Shown piece after piece: positions 1 through 8,285 of a stretch of DNA of 64,000 bases. This stretch comes from an uncultured Christensenellaceae bacterium (GTDB lineage Bacteria > Bacillota > Clostridia > Christensenellales > Borkfalkiaceae): contig CAJUKK010000001.1 of assembly GCA_910586985.1 (NCBI GenBank), forward strand, positions 62,001 through 126,000. The letters run 5' to 3'. Every line of letters starts with the position of its first letter. The first letter of the stretch is position 1. The notes under the pieces were generated by a model, which ran no database searches, was not told where the DNA came from, and saw nothing but the letters and a program-made list of their open reading frames with translations. Made by a program: the position numbers and the translations under genes.

Positions 1-1
1 T

Positions 2-481
2 CTGCACCTTTACAAACAGTTTGCCTCTGCGCGCCGCGTGTTGCGTATGACGGGGACGGGCGGGCATACCGAACTTTATTATTTCTCTTCAAGCGATATT
101 TCGGCGGACGACGTGGAATTCGAAACGGGTTACGATAAAACGCCCGCGGAAAAACGGGAGGAAATTTTAAGCCTGTTTTCCCTCGGATTGCTTGCCGACG
201 AAGAGGGGAAATTATCCGGCGAAACGAGAAGCAGAGTGCTTGAATCGCTGGGATACGGAACGCTTGACAGCGCGCGGGACGTATCGCATCTTCATCTTAA
301 AAAGGCGGAGCGGGAAAACGTTCTGCTCAGGACGGGAGATGCGGAGGCGGATGAATATGACGACCATGCTTTACATATTGCCGAACATACGCGCGCTCTT
401 CTTTCGGGCGGAGAGGAAACGCCGGCGGTGAAAGAACGCTATTTAAAACATATCCTAAGTCACCGTCGCAAAGGAGGTTAA
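2..481 (+). CDS. Phage portal-like protein, C-terminal part (partial at window edge)
   Basis: The frame is open from base 2, so the gene begins outside the window and about 159 residues of its C-terminus are visible. It reads LHLYKQFASARRVL, then an acidic linker, then a histidine-rich stretch (DDHALHIAEHTRALL) and a basic end. A D-x-H-x-x-H-like pattern near the C-terminus is typical of portal proteins of some short-tailed phages. The call rests mostly on position: it lies directly before a scaffold-like gene and a major capsid gene, where a portal is expected. GTG or ATG codons at 38 and 47 are internal. The portal assignment is an inference from order and weak motifs. Confidence 0.5.
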   Translation: MHLYKQFASARRVLRMTGTGGHTELYYFSSSDISADDVEFETGYDKTPAEKREEILSLFSLGLLADEEGKLSGETRSRVLESLGYGTLDSARDVSHLHLKKAERENVLLRTGDAEADEYDDHALHIAEHTRALLSGGEETPAVKERYLKHILSHRRKGG

Positions 482-484
482 TAA

Positions 485-844
485 ATGGAAGATACAAAAC
501 AGCAAACACAGACTCTGCTCGGTAAATTCGAAAATACGGAGGCGCTCGTTAAGGCGTACGAACAGCTCGAGGAAGAACTGTCCCGCCGCAATCAGACGAT
601 CGAGCAATACGAAAACGCAGAGCGGGCGAGAAACGAGGAGAAGAAATCGCGCGAAGAACTTTACCGTGCGGCAAGCGGCGACGAAGAACTCAAAGCACGT
701 ATACTCTCGGAATATCTCAAAGAGCACAAAGGTGTTCCGCTCATGACAACGAGCGGCACGGGCGTTACCGCGCCTCCCTTAAAGGCGCGTTCTTTCGACG
801 AGGCGGGTAAACTCGCGCTCGGCTATTTTAAAACGAATAATTAA
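485..844 (+). CDS. Phage scaffolding-like protein
   Basis: A 119-residue protein, strongly charged and helical, with a long predicted coiled coil at residues 10-75 rich in Glu, Arg and Gln and a flexible C-terminal third. There is a good ribosome site (aaaggagg) before ATG at 485. Small coiled-coil proteins between portal and capsid genes are usually internal scaffolds that shape the procapsid and are then released or cleaved. No catalytic motif is visible. It starts 3 bases after the portal stop and ends 13 bases before the capsid gene, so it is part of one head operon. Confidence comes from order and composition rather than sequence family. Confidence 0.55.
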   Translation: MEDTKQQTQTLLGKFENTEALVKAYEQLEEELSRRNQTIEQYENAERARNEEKKSREELYRAASGDEELKARILSEYLKEHKGVPLMTTSGTGVTAPPLKARSFDEAGKLALGYFKTNN

Positions 845-857
845 TAAGGGGAAAATT

Positions 858-2009
858 ATGGTTACAACAAAAACTGCAGATAATGCACTCAAATCTTATT
901 ATCTCGATGCGGTGAGCGAGCAGCTGAATATTGGCGTATCGCCGTTGCTCGCCCGCATAAAAAAGACGACCGCGGACGTATGGGGCAGAGACGTGCGGAA
1001 GGTGGTGCGATTCGGAATCAACGGCGGAATCGGCGCAGGGACTGAGGACGGCGCGCTTCCGACGGCGGGCGGCAATAATTACGCGCAATTCGTTTCGACG
1101 CTGAAAAACTTATACGGCACGATCGAGATATCCGACAAGGCGATCCGTGCCTCCGCAAACAACGAGGGGGCTTTTGTCAACTTGCTCAATGCGGAGATGG
1201 ACGGACTTGTAAGAAGCGCATCTTTTAACTTCGGCAGAATGCTTTTCGGCGACGGTTCGGGCGTGGTAGGCACGATTACCGCTGCAACGGGTACGTTTTT
1301 GACGCTTGACGATATCTCCGGCGTTGCCGAAGGAATGGTCGTCGACGTTTATTCGAACGATACGCTTGTTGCTGCGGGTAGAACGATTACGCTTGTCGAA
1401 GCGGCGGAAAAGTCTGTCGTGCTTTCGGGCGATGAGATCGAGGGCGCGCAGGGAATGAAGCTCGTCGTGCAGAATTCTTATAAAATGGAGCTCACGGGAC
1501 TTAAAGCAATCTTCGCGCGGACGGGTTCGCTTTACGGCGTCAACCGCGGAAACAATTCGTGGATGTTGCCGCAGTTGGTTTCGTCTGTGGGAGAGCTGAC
1601 CGAGCAGAAATTACAGTATGCCCTCGATCTTGTGGAAGAGCGTTCCGGCAGAGCGGCAAACTTTATCGTCTGCTCATGGGGCGTGCGCAGGGCGCTTGCA
1701 AATGCTCTCAGCAAGTACAAAAAGATTGACGGAATCGAGCTGGAAGGCGGTTACCGTGCGATTGCCTTTAACGGTATCCCTGTTGTTGCAGATCGTTTCT
1801 GCCCCAAAGGCACGTTGTATTTACTCAATACGGATGATTTTGCATTGCATCAGCTTTGCGATTGGCAGTGGCTTGAGGGCGACGACGGCAAGGTGCTCCG
1901 TCAGGTTCCCGGAAAACCCGTATATACGGCGACGCTCGTTAAATATGCAGAACTTATGTGTACGCGCCCTTGCGGTCAGGGTATGATGCAGGCGATTACG
2001 GAAGCTTAA
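858..2009 (+). CDS. Phage major capsid protein (HK97-like)
   Basis: 383 residues, a usual size for an HK97-fold capsid subunit. The N-terminal arm (ALKSYYLDAVSEQLN...SPLLARI), the GxNGGxGAGTEDGALP stretch, the LKNLYGTIEISDKAIRAS segment and FGRMLFGDGSG match the pattern seen in capsid proteins of many Firmicutes tailed phages. Residues about 140-200 look like a beta-rich insertion between core parts. The C-terminal half (ANFIVCSWGVRRAL, FNGIPVVADRFCPKGTLYLLN) fits the P-domain. The ribosome site is aaggggaaaatt before ATG. Intact and uninterrupted. It would build the head shell from the portal vertex outward. I am fairly sure of the capsid call, less of the exact phage group. Confidence 0.8.
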   Translation: MVTTKTADNALKSYYLDAVSEQLNIGVSPLLARIKKTTADVWGRDVRKVVRFGINGGIGAGTEDGALPTAGGNNYAQFVSTLKNLYGTIEISDKAIRASANNEGAFVNLLNAEMDGLVRSASFNFGRMLFGDGSGVVGTITAATGTFLTLDDISGVAEGMVVDVYSNDTLVAAGRTITLVEAAEKSVVLSGDEIEGAQGMKLVVQNSYKMELTGLKAIFARTGSLYGVNRGNNSWMLPQLVSSVGELTEQKLQYALDLVEERSGRAANFIVCSWGVRRALANALSKYKKIDGIELEGGYRAIAFNGIPVVADRFCPKGTLYLLNTDDFALHQLCDWQWLEGDDGKVLRQVPGKPVYTATLVKYAELMCTRPCGQGMMQAITEA

Positions 2010-2028
2010 AAATATCGGGAGGTGGAAG

Positions 2029-2583
2029 ATGCAGGTCAGGCAAATTGCGGCGTTAGCCGCAGAATGTTTGGGACGCGACGACCTTGCAGAGTCGGCGCGT
2101 TCGGCGACGGATAGCGCACATGGGGAGACAGCTTCGCTTCTCCGCTGTTACAATCTCGTCGAGAATGAGATCGCGCTCGACTATATTCCGCTGATCGAAG
2201 AGGAGCGCCTCGCCGTGCAAAACGGCGGGGTCAGTTTCTCGCGGCTCCGCTTTGCGCCTGTTGAGTTGCGTCGGGTGAGCGACGACGAGGGAAGCAAAAT
2301 CGCTTTTTCTCTGTTTCCCGATCGAATAGCGGTTAAACCAAGCGTTTTATTTGTTAAAATAAGGTACAGCTATTCTCCGCCCCAGAAGAGCTGGGACGAC
2401 GAGTGTGCGTTTCATGAAAAAATTTCACCGCGTTTAATGGCGCAAGGAATTGCGGGCGAGTTTTGTTTGGCGCACGGTCTGTTTGCCGAAGCCGCCGTTT
2501 GGGATAAACGTTATCGCGAGTCGTTGCGCGCGGCGCACGTTGTGCGGAGAACGCTCTTCGTTCGCGCAAGGAGATGGGTATGA
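2029..2583 (+). CDS. Putative phage head-tail connector (adaptor)
   Basis: 184 residues with helical N- and C-terminal parts flanking a strand-rich middle (KIAFSLFPDRIAVKPSVLFVKIRYSY). The C-terminal WDKRYRESLRAA-type helix resembles gp6/gp16-like connector adaptors, which are normally encoded just after the capsid gene and dock onto the portal ring. A strong ribosome site (gggaggtggaag) precedes ATG. The stop codon overlaps the next start in a TATGA arrangement, indicating translational coupling. The functional label is inferred from position and secondary-structure impression. An alternative is a minor head protein. Confidence 0.45.
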   Translation: MQVRQIAALAAECLGRDDLAESARSATDSAHGETASLLRCYNLVENEIALDYIPLIEEERLAVQNGGVSFSRLRFAPVELRRVSDDEGSKIAFSLFPDRIAVKPSVLFVKIRYSYSPPQKSWDDECAFHEKISPRLMAQGIAGEFCLAHGLFAEAAVWDKRYRESLRAAHVVRRTLFVRARRWV

Positions 2584-3872
2584 TCTATGATAAATCGTTG
2601 TCCTTACCCGAATTTAATCAACGGTGCGTCCGTATCGACGGAAAAGAAATTGCGGGGCGCGGCGCGCTCCGCATCCGCCGTACGAATCTGAAAGCGAAAG
2701 GGGATTCTCTTGAGTCGGCGGAGGGTGCAAAGCCTGTTTTTTCGCTGCCTGCAGGGACGGAGCGAATTTACCGCGCCGCGTGGGACGGACGCTTTTATGC
2801 CTATGCGTCAGGTTCGCTCTATGTGCGTGAAGAAGGCGCGTTCGTAAGGCGATCGGGTTGTACTGTTCCGTCGGATATCGTTGGTTTTATTTCACGCGAG
2901 GGAACAGCCCAAACGTATGCGGTTTGTAGAGAAGAAACGTACAAAATCAACTATAACGGAACAGAGACCGTCTCCGCGCTCGGCGGCGGGGATTGCGCCG
3001 CGCTCTATATCGAGCGTCTGTTTTCCGCCAAAGGAGACCGTGTAGCATATACCCAAGCGCTTACGCCGCAAAGTGCGGGCGTCGGCGTTCAGGGGCGGGG
3101 TTATATCGATTTGCCGCACGAAAACGGGAATATTTTACGCATGACGGGTTTAGAGAATAAACTGTTTCTTTTCCGTGAGCGGGGAATATCCTATCTGCGG
3201 GTGCTCGGCGACAACCTCAATTTCAATGCAGGCAGCGTCACCTGTTCCTTCGGACGGCTGAATGCTCGTTCGGTTGCCAAGTGCGGGGGTAAAATTGCCT
3301 TTTTGTCCGAAAGCGGATTTTTTCTCTTCGACGGTACCGTATGCGAACGGATATCCGTGAGCGATGATATTGACTTTACCGTCTCTGCGGAAGGCGCGGG
3401 ACAGGGCGGAAAATATTATGCCGCCGTTACTTTAAAATCGGGGGAACGCGCATTATTTGCATATGATTTTTTCGAAAAATCATCCTATCTTCTTAACTAT
3501 CGCGCTCAATCGGTTGTCTTTGCCGAACAAATGTATTTTTCCGTAGGAAATAATCTGTATACTTTGACCGAATGCGGTCTTCCGCAAGGGGAAAGGGCGA
3601 CGGTGGAAACGGAGTTGACCTTGTTGGGACTTTCAGACGGGAACAAGTATTTAGATGCCGTCGTTATAGAGGGAACGGGATATTTTTCCGTTGAAGTTCG
3701 TTCGGATACGGGCGGTTGCGGGCAAGCGCAAGGGGAAGCGGGGCGAAGACTCGCTTTACGGTATCCCGTTAAGGGAAACGCATTTGCTTTTCGCATTCAC
3801 AGCTATTCGCAAAGAGTAGAGATCGGCGGGATAACATTGTATGTCAGACAGGAGAAAAAATATGGTTATTGA
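2580..3872 (+). CDS. Phage structural protein, beta-rich, possible tail nozzle or hub
   Basis: 430 residues when started at ATG 2580, which has AAGGAG six bases upstream; the ATG at 2574 abuts that site and is less likely. The sequence is made of repeated short strands separated by turns (for example YRAAWDGRFYAYASGSLYVREEG, GGKIAFLSESGFFLFDGTVCERIS), suggesting a beta-propeller. Beta-propeller tail-tube extensions occur in short-tailed phages, which would fit a podovirus-like head cassette. There is no enzymatic motif. The C-terminal 60 residues look like a separate beta domain. The exact role is not established from sequence. Confidence 0.4.
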   Translation: MIYDKSLSLPEFNQRCVRIDGKEIAGRGALRIRRTNLKAKGDSLESAEGAKPVFSLPAGTERIYRAAWDGRFYAYASGSLYVREEGAFVRRSGCTVPSDIVGFISREGTAQTYAVCREETYKINYNGTETVSALGGGDCAALYIERLFSAKGDRVAYTQALTPQSAGVGVQGRGYIDLPHENGNILRMTGLENKLFLFRERGISYLRVLGDNLNFNAGSVTCSFGRLNARSVAKCGGKIAFLSESGFFLFDGTVCERISVSDDIDFTVSAEGAGQGGKYYAAVTLKSGERALFAYDFFEKSSYLLNYRAQSVVFAEQMYFSVGNNLYTLTECGLPQGERATVETELTLLGLSDGNKYLDAVVIEGTGYFSVEVRSDTGGCGQAQGEAGRRLALRYPVKGNAFAFRIHSYSQRVEIGGITLYVRQEKKYGY

Positions 3873-4353
3873 TATTGTCGATATGTCGGATGAGGCGTAC
3901 CAGAATCTGAGTCCGGTACAGCTTGCAATGGTTCGGGCGGCTCAGGCGAAAAAAAACGATATCGAGTCGGAACGCGACAATGAAAAGCAGGAGACGTTTT
4001 TGCTGCTTCTTGCGCAGGGCGTAGCGCGCTCGTCCATGTTGCAAAGCCGATACGAGGAGATAGACAAAGCGGCGGAGGAGAAAGTTTCCGTCGTGCGGGA
4101 GGATCTCAATCATCAGCTTGCGTATGAGTCGATCGGTTCGGAAGGGAACGAAAACGGACCGTATCGGTATCCCGAAAATCCGAATTATTCGCTCTCCAAT
4201 TCACAGCGTTTTTTGGTTGTGAGACAATATTATATGGGCGTGACGACCAACGCCGAAGCGCGGTTGCAGGCATATGCCATGGATACGCTCGCCCGTTCGT
4301 ATCTGGGAGAGTTTTACCAGACGCTTTACGAGTTATTGGCATCGTATTGCTGA
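3862..4353 (+). CDS. Hypothetical protein at the end of the phage head operon
   Basis: 163 residues starting at ATG 3862, which is served by AGGAG at 3850-3854; an in-frame ATG at 3841 lacks a site. The gene overlaps the end of the preceding coding region. The product is mainly helical, acidic at the N-terminus, with a heptad-like middle (SRYEEIDKAAEEKVSVVREDLNHQLAYE) and an aromatic-rich end. No family was recognised. It is the last gene of the phage-like run; the next gene downstream has its own promoter and looks like a host gene. Confidence 0.5.
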   Translation: MVIDIVDMSDEAYQNLSPVQLAMVRAAQAKKNDIESERDNEKQETFLLLLAQGVARSSMLQSRYEEIDKAAEEKVSVVREDLNHQLAYESIGSEGNENGPYRYPENPNYSLSNSQRFLVVRQYYMGVTTNAEARLQAYAMDTLARSYLGEFYQTLYELLASYC

Positions 4354-4384
4354 TAATCGCAGGTTCGTTTTTTATAAAAAACAG

Positions 4385-4412
4385 TTGACGAATGAAAATA
4401 TTATGGTATAAT
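4385..4412 (+). promoter_or_regulatory. Sigma-A-type promoter, probably giving a leaderless mRNA
   Basis: TTGACG at 4385-4390 and a perfect TATAAT at 4407-4412 are separated by 16 bases. The ATG of the following gene is at 4419, exactly six bases after the -10 box, so transcription would begin at or next to the start codon. No ribosome site precedes that ATG. Confidence 0.75.
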
Positions 4413-4418
4413 AAAACC

Positions 4419-4883
4419 ATGAAACATAATATGGAAAAAAGATCGAAGTTTATACTTATTTCGACGGTCAGTATGATTTTGCTCGTTGCTTTGGCAATCG
4501 GGATTACCTTGTTGATAGTGTTCGGTTCGCCCGATGGGAAAGACAAAGAGTTTTTTCCTGCGGGTAGTTACCGTCTCGATGCGTTGAAAGACGGACAAAG
4601 CTGTCCGTTTGAAGACGTTACGCTCACGTTGACCGCGGTAGAGCTTGACGCAAACGTGTTTGGCGGTTCGCCCAAACGGGCAGAGTTGATTGTTGTAAAA
4701 GACGGAAAAAATGAAAATGCGCAAGTAAAAGTTACGGAATACGATCGTGATTTACTCGTGATGAAAATTACGGTTTTGGAGACCGAGTATACTTTTCGCG
4801 GAGAAGCGGACGGCGAAAAAATCAACGTATCGTTTAGCGGTGTAAGCGGCGATCATGAATTTACGATGTTTTATAAAAAATAA
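4419..4883 (+). CDS. Membrane-anchored hypothetical protein
   Basis: 154 residues. It has a short basic N-terminus, one hydrophobic segment at about residues 10-34 (FILISTVSMILLVALAIGITLLIVF), then an extracytoplasmic domain of about 115 residues with alternating beta strands. The topology is a single N-terminal anchor with the bulk outside the membrane. The family was not recognised. ATG 4419 sits six bases after a consensus -10 element; ATG 4431 is an alternative start. A terminator at 4950 closes the unit, so it is monocistronic. Confidence 0.6.
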   Translation: MKHNMEKRSKFILISTVSMILLVALAIGITLLIVFGSPDGKDKEFFPAGSYRLDALKDGQSCPFEDVTLTLTAVELDANVFGGSPKRAELIVVKDGKNENAQVKVTEYDRDLLVMKITVLETEYTFRGEADGEKINVSFSGVSGDHEFTMFYKK

Positions 4884-4949
4884 AAAAATCCTGTCCATTA
4901 CCGTAGTTCCCATAGGGAATTTTACCACAGGAACAGAATGTAAGGATAG

Positions 4950-4985
4950 CGCACTATACCTTGCAAGAAAGGTGAGTGCGTTTTT
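4950..4985 (+). terminator. Rho-independent terminator
   Basis: Arms CGCACT..ACCTT (4950-4962) and AAGGT.AGTGCG (4969-4980) form a stem with a small loop, followed by TTTTT. It lies 67 bases after the preceding stop codon. Confidence 0.7.
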
Positions 4986-4987
4986 AC

Positions 4988-5016
4988 TTTACCTTTTGAT
5001 TTTGTCGTTGTATAAT
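4988..5016 (+). promoter_or_regulatory. Promoter of the BspA-like lipoprotein gene
   Basis: TTTACC (4988-4993), a 17-base spacer and TATAAT (5011-5016). The ATG at 5058 follows with a ribosome site (gcgaggaa). The -35 box overlaps the end of the upstream terminator. Confidence 0.55.
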
Positions 5017-5057
5017 ATAGAGCGATAAACAGTAATTTAGCGAGGAATAAACGAATC

Positions 5058-6017
5058 ATGGTAAAATCAAAAAAATGGTATCTCACAGTTTTTATGGTTT
5101 TATGTATTCTACTATGTTTATGCGGTTGCAGTCCTAGTGAAACAAACAAACATAACCATAATTTCAGCGCAGAAGAAGTTGTATCGCCAACTTGCACGAA
5201 AGAAGGGTATACAAAGTTCACCTGCACAGCGTGTGGTTTTAAGGTTTGGGGGGATTATGTTCCGGCTTTGCAAAATGGCGGACACGTGTACGTTGACTGT
5301 GTTTGTATTGAATGTAGTGACTTTTTGATAAATGAAGCAGCAGATACCGTTGCGTTAAAGTACACAAAAGCTACGGATGAAAATGGAAATAATATTTATG
5401 AAGTTACGGGCGTTACGGCTGATAGCGAATACATTAAAATTCCCTCAACATACAACGGCGTTCCCGTTACTAAAATTGCCGATGAAGCGTTTGGGAATTT
5501 ATTGGACTTGAAACACGTTATTATCCCGGAAAGTATTGTTTCTGTTGGTAATGCTGCGTTCAAAGACTGTTTTAATCTTATCAGTGTAACTATTTTGGGT
5601 AATGAACTTTCTATGGACAATGATGTATTTTGGAATTGTTATAACCTAAAGAGCATTTCTTTTTCAAGTATTAGAGAGATTAATGATTATGCGTTTGTTG
5701 GTTGTGAAAGTATTGAAAATGTAATATTGTCCGACGATATTACGGTAATTGGTATCCACACTTTCGGTGATTGTTATAAGCTTAAAAGCATAACTATACC
5801 GATAAGTGTAAAAGAAATATTGCACGGTGCTTTTTGGAATTGCTATAACTTAAAAGATATATTTTATAAGGGTACAATAGAACAATGGCATACTATTAAC
5901 AAAGAAAAAGGGGAATATACAAATACGAATAAAGATGCCTCGTGGGATGCCTATACAGGAAATTATACAGTTCATTGTATTGATGGAGATATCACAAAAA
6001 ATCAAACTAATTTATAA
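5058..6017 (+). CDS. BspA-type leucine-rich repeat lipoprotein
   Basis: 319 residues. A lipoprotein signal peptide ends in the lipobox LCLCGC with Cys at about residue 24, so the mature protein should be lipid-anchored outside the cell. After a Cys-rich region (CxxxxxxxxxCTACG, CVCIEC) come at least four BspA-type (LRR_5) repeats of the pattern I-x-E/G-x-A-F-x-x-C-x-x-L-x-x-I/V-x-I-P. Such proteins are surface adhesins or scaffolds common in gut Firmicutes and Bacteroidetes. The base composition is AT-richer than its neighbours, hinting at separate origin. It is followed by a strong terminator. Confidence 0.8.
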   Translation: MVKSKKWYLTVFMVLCILLCLCGCSPSETNKHNHNFSAEEVVSPTCTKEGYTKFTCTACGFKVWGDYVPALQNGGHVYVDCVCIECSDFLINEAADTVALKYTKATDENGNNIYEVTGVTADSEYIKIPSTYNGVPVTKIADEAFGNLLDLKHVIIPESIVSVGNAAFKDCFNLISVTILGNELSMDNDVFWNCYNLKSISFSSIREINDYAFVGCESIENVILSDDITVIGIHTFGDCYKLKSITIPISVKEILHGAFWNCYNLKDIFYKGTIEQWHTINKEKGEYTNTNKDASWDAYTGNYTVHCIDGDITKNQTNL

Positions 6018-6054
6018 AACTTGCAACTATAAATTTCAATTTATCATCAATTAT

Positions 6055-6088
6055 AAAAAGCGAAGAATTTTTAAATTCTTCGCTTTTT
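6055..6088. terminator. Bidirectional terminator
   Basis: A near-perfect inverted repeat, aaaaagcgaagaat...attcttcgcttttt, with A- and T-tracts on both sides. It lies between the convergent LRR lipoprotein and YugP-like genes and can serve both strands. Confidence 0.8.
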
Positions 6089-6137
6089 ATATTCCCTACG
6101 GGAAGTACGCTTTCATGGGCAGGGTTCTTTTCTATAT

Positions 6138-6854
6138 TTAATCTCTTCGTCTGAGCATGGAAAGAAAAATGAATGCGAAACGCAGGAAAAAGAGGAGCGA
6201 GACCAAAAATGAGGCAACGTACGTCATTGCCGCCGCGGAGAGTACTTTGCTTGCGCCTCCGACTTCGTCAGGCGAAAGTATTCCGTCTTCCACCAGCATC
6301 TTTTTGGCGCGTCTGCTTGCGTTGAATTCAACGGGAAGAGTCACGAGCATGAACAATGTAGCGAGTCCGTAAGCAATGATACCCGCATATACAAGGTATC
6401 TGCCCCAAGGCGTTGTTTCTATCAAAAAATCGAGCAGGATTCCGATCAGCACGAGAGGAATGGCGAGTCCTGATCCTATATTTGCAACGGGGACGATCGC
6501 ATGCCTGATTTTGTAGGGGATGTACCCTTCTTTTTTTTGCATAACGTGCCCGACTTCGTGCGCGGCTACGGCAACTGCGCCGACGGACGCGCTGCCGTAA
6601 GTGCTCATAGAAAGATTTACTTTTTTCTTTGTCGGATGATAGTGATCGGTAAGTTTACCGTTGACCCGTTCAACCGATACGTCGTTTATGCCGCGATTGC
6701 GCATGAGACGCATTGCCGTGTCATATCCCGTCATATTCGAGCGGTTGGGAATTCTGTCGTATTTGGAATACGTGGTATTCACCTTTGCGCTAGCCCAAGC
6801 GGATAGCAACAGAAAGGGGAAGAGAATAAGCAGCCAAAGCAGATATCCGTACAT
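6138..6854 (-). CDS. YugP-family membrane zinc metallopeptidase
   Basis: 238 residues from ATG 6854, which has aagagg upstream; an upstream in-frame ATG at 6887 lacks a site. The N-terminal transmembrane helix (YLLWLLILFPFLLLSAW) is followed by a conserved domain with AVAAHEVGHVMQ, the HExxH-like zinc motif HEVGH, and three further hydrophobic segments at about residues 115-170 and 205-235. This matches Zn_peptidase_2 (YugP) proteins, which are common in Firmicutes and of poorly defined substrate. The NASRRAKKML segment after the helices is also typical. Convergent with the LRR gene and divergent from obgE. Confidence 0.85.
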   Translation of the reverse strand: MYGYLLWLLILFPFLLLSAWASAKVNTTYSKYDRIPNRSNMTGYDTAMRLMRNRGINDVSVERVNGKLTDHYHPTKKKVNLSMSTYGSASVGAVAVAAHEVGHVMQKKEGYIPYKIRHAIVPVANIGSGLAIPLVLIGILLDFLIETTPWGRYLVYAGIIAYGLATLFMLVTLPVEFNASRRAKKMLVEDGILSPDEVGGASKVLSAAAMTYVASFLVSLLFFLRFAFIFLSMLRRRD

Positions 6855-6943
6855 AATATTATACCTCTTGATTATATTATAACACACGCAGAGCGTTTTC
6901 TAACAACATTGACATTATTTTTTTAATTGCTGCGGGGGGATGC

Positions 6944-6972
6944 TTGCCTTTCAAATCAAAATTTGTTATACT
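6944..6972 (+). promoter_or_regulatory. obgE promoter, leaderless geometry
   Basis: TTGCCT (6944-6949), 17-base spacer, TATACT (6967-6972). ATG 6979 lies six bases after the -10 box and there is no ribosome site in front of it, so the mRNA probably begins at the start codon. Confidence 0.7.
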
Positions 6973-6978
6973 GTGAAT

Positions 6979-8256
6979 ATGGATAACAAAGTATTTACCG
7001 ACAAAGTAAAAATTACCGTAAAATCGGGAGACGGCGGCGACGGAATGAATTCGTTCAAAGCATATAAAGGAAAGCCTGCATGCGGGCCCGATGGCGGCGA
7101 CGGCGGCAACGGCGGAAGCGTATACTTTCTCGGCGATAAAGATATGAACGATCTTTTGTCCTTTCGTTTTACGTCCAAGTATTTTGCGGAGAACGGGGAG
7201 CGAGGCGGTACGAATCAGTGCTTCGGAAAAAAAGGTAAAGATATGGTCATTAAAGTTCCGTGCGGTACGCTTGTACGGGACGCGGAGAGCGGAAAGATCA
7301 TCTGTGATATTTTTGAAGACGGGGAACAAGTCTGCGTTCTCGAAGGAGGGCGCGGCGGAAAAGGTAACGTTCGTTTTACGACGGCGCGCCGTCATGCGCC
7401 CAACTTTGCGCAGAAGGGCGTAAAGACAAAGGCGCATGCGCTTATACTCGAAATGAAAGTCATCGCCGACGCAGGTCTTGTCGGATTTCCCAACGTTGGA
7501 AAGAGTACGCTACTTTCCAAGATTTCAGCGGCAAAGCCAAAAATTGCCGATTACCATTTTACGACGCTTTCGCCCAATCTCGGCGTGGTTCGTTATTATG
7601 AAAATTCTTTTGTTGCGGCGGACATACCCGGACTTATCGAGGGTGCGGCGGAAGGCGCGGGGCTCGGGCATGACTTCCTCCGCCATATCGAACGTACGCG
7701 GCTTTTGGTGCACGTGCTCGATATTTCGGGGATTGAAGGGCGCGATCCTCTCGAAGATTTCGTAAAAATCAACTCGGAATTAAAAACGTATTCGGAAAAA
7801 CTTGCGGCATTGCCGCAGATTGTTGCGCTGAATAAATGCGATTGTTTCGGTGCAGAGGAAAATATTAAGCGTTTTCGCAAGAAATACGATAAAAAATATC
7901 GGATATTCGAGATAACGGCGCGGAACGGCGACGGAACGGATGCGCTTGTGCGGTCGATTATAGAAGAATTAGCCAAGTTGCCGCCCGTTGAACGGATTCG
8001 TGCGGAGGAGTTTGAATTTGCGGCGGATGATAATTCGTCGTATGAAATTTTCCGCGACGAGACAGGCGCATTCGTTGTGATAGGCGGACTTGTGGACATG
8101 CTTTGCCGCAACGTCGTACTGAGTAATCCGGATTCTATGGCGTATTTCCAGAGAACACTGAAAAACAGAGGCGTTATAAAGGATTTGCAGAAAGCCGGCT
8201 GCGCGGAGGGGGATACGGTTATTGTCGGCGACGTTGAATTTGATTTTATTTTATAA
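6979..8256 (+). CDS. obgE: GTPase ObgE/CgtA
   Basis: 425 residues, the normal length for Obg. Order: the glycine-rich Obg fold (residues 1-158, GDGGDG, GPDGGDGGNGGS, GGRGGKGN), the G domain with P-loop GFPNVGKSTLL, G3 DIPGLIEGA and G4 NKCD, and a C-terminal OCT domain of about 75 residues. Obg is a ribosome-associated GTPase that acts in 50S subunit maturation and stress signalling. MDNKVFTDKVKI is the canonical N-terminus and fixes the start at 6979, against a longer frame from 6940. It sits two genes upstream of yhbY, another ribosome assembly factor, as in many Firmicutes. Confidence 0.97.
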   Translation: MDNKVFTDKVKITVKSGDGGDGMNSFKAYKGKPACGPDGGDGGNGGSVYFLGDKDMNDLLSFRFTSKYFAENGERGGTNQCFGKKGKDMVIKVPCGTLVRDAESGKIICDIFEDGEQVCVLEGGRGGKGNVRFTTARRHAPNFAQKGVKTKAHALILEMKVIADAGLVGFPNVGKSTLLSKISAAKPKIADYHFTTLSPNLGVVRYYENSFVAADIPGLIEGAAEGAGLGHDFLRHIERTRLLVHVLDISGIEGRDPLEDFVKINSELKTYSEKLAALPQIVALNKCDCFGAEENIKRFRKKYDKKYRIFEITARNGDGTDALVRSIIEELAKLPPVERIRAEEFEFAADDNSSYEIFRDETGAFVVIGGLVDMLCRNVVLSNPDSMAYFQRTLKNRGVIKDLQKAGCAEGDTVIVGDVEFDFIL

Positions 8257-8285
8257 ATGATTGTCTGCGGAAAAAGGAGACGCCA

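Noticed and set aside
1..4353. Joining the left phage head genes with the 14-kb element as one prophage
   Set aside because: They are 16 kb apart, separated by host genes, and the element has its own att sites and different gene types.
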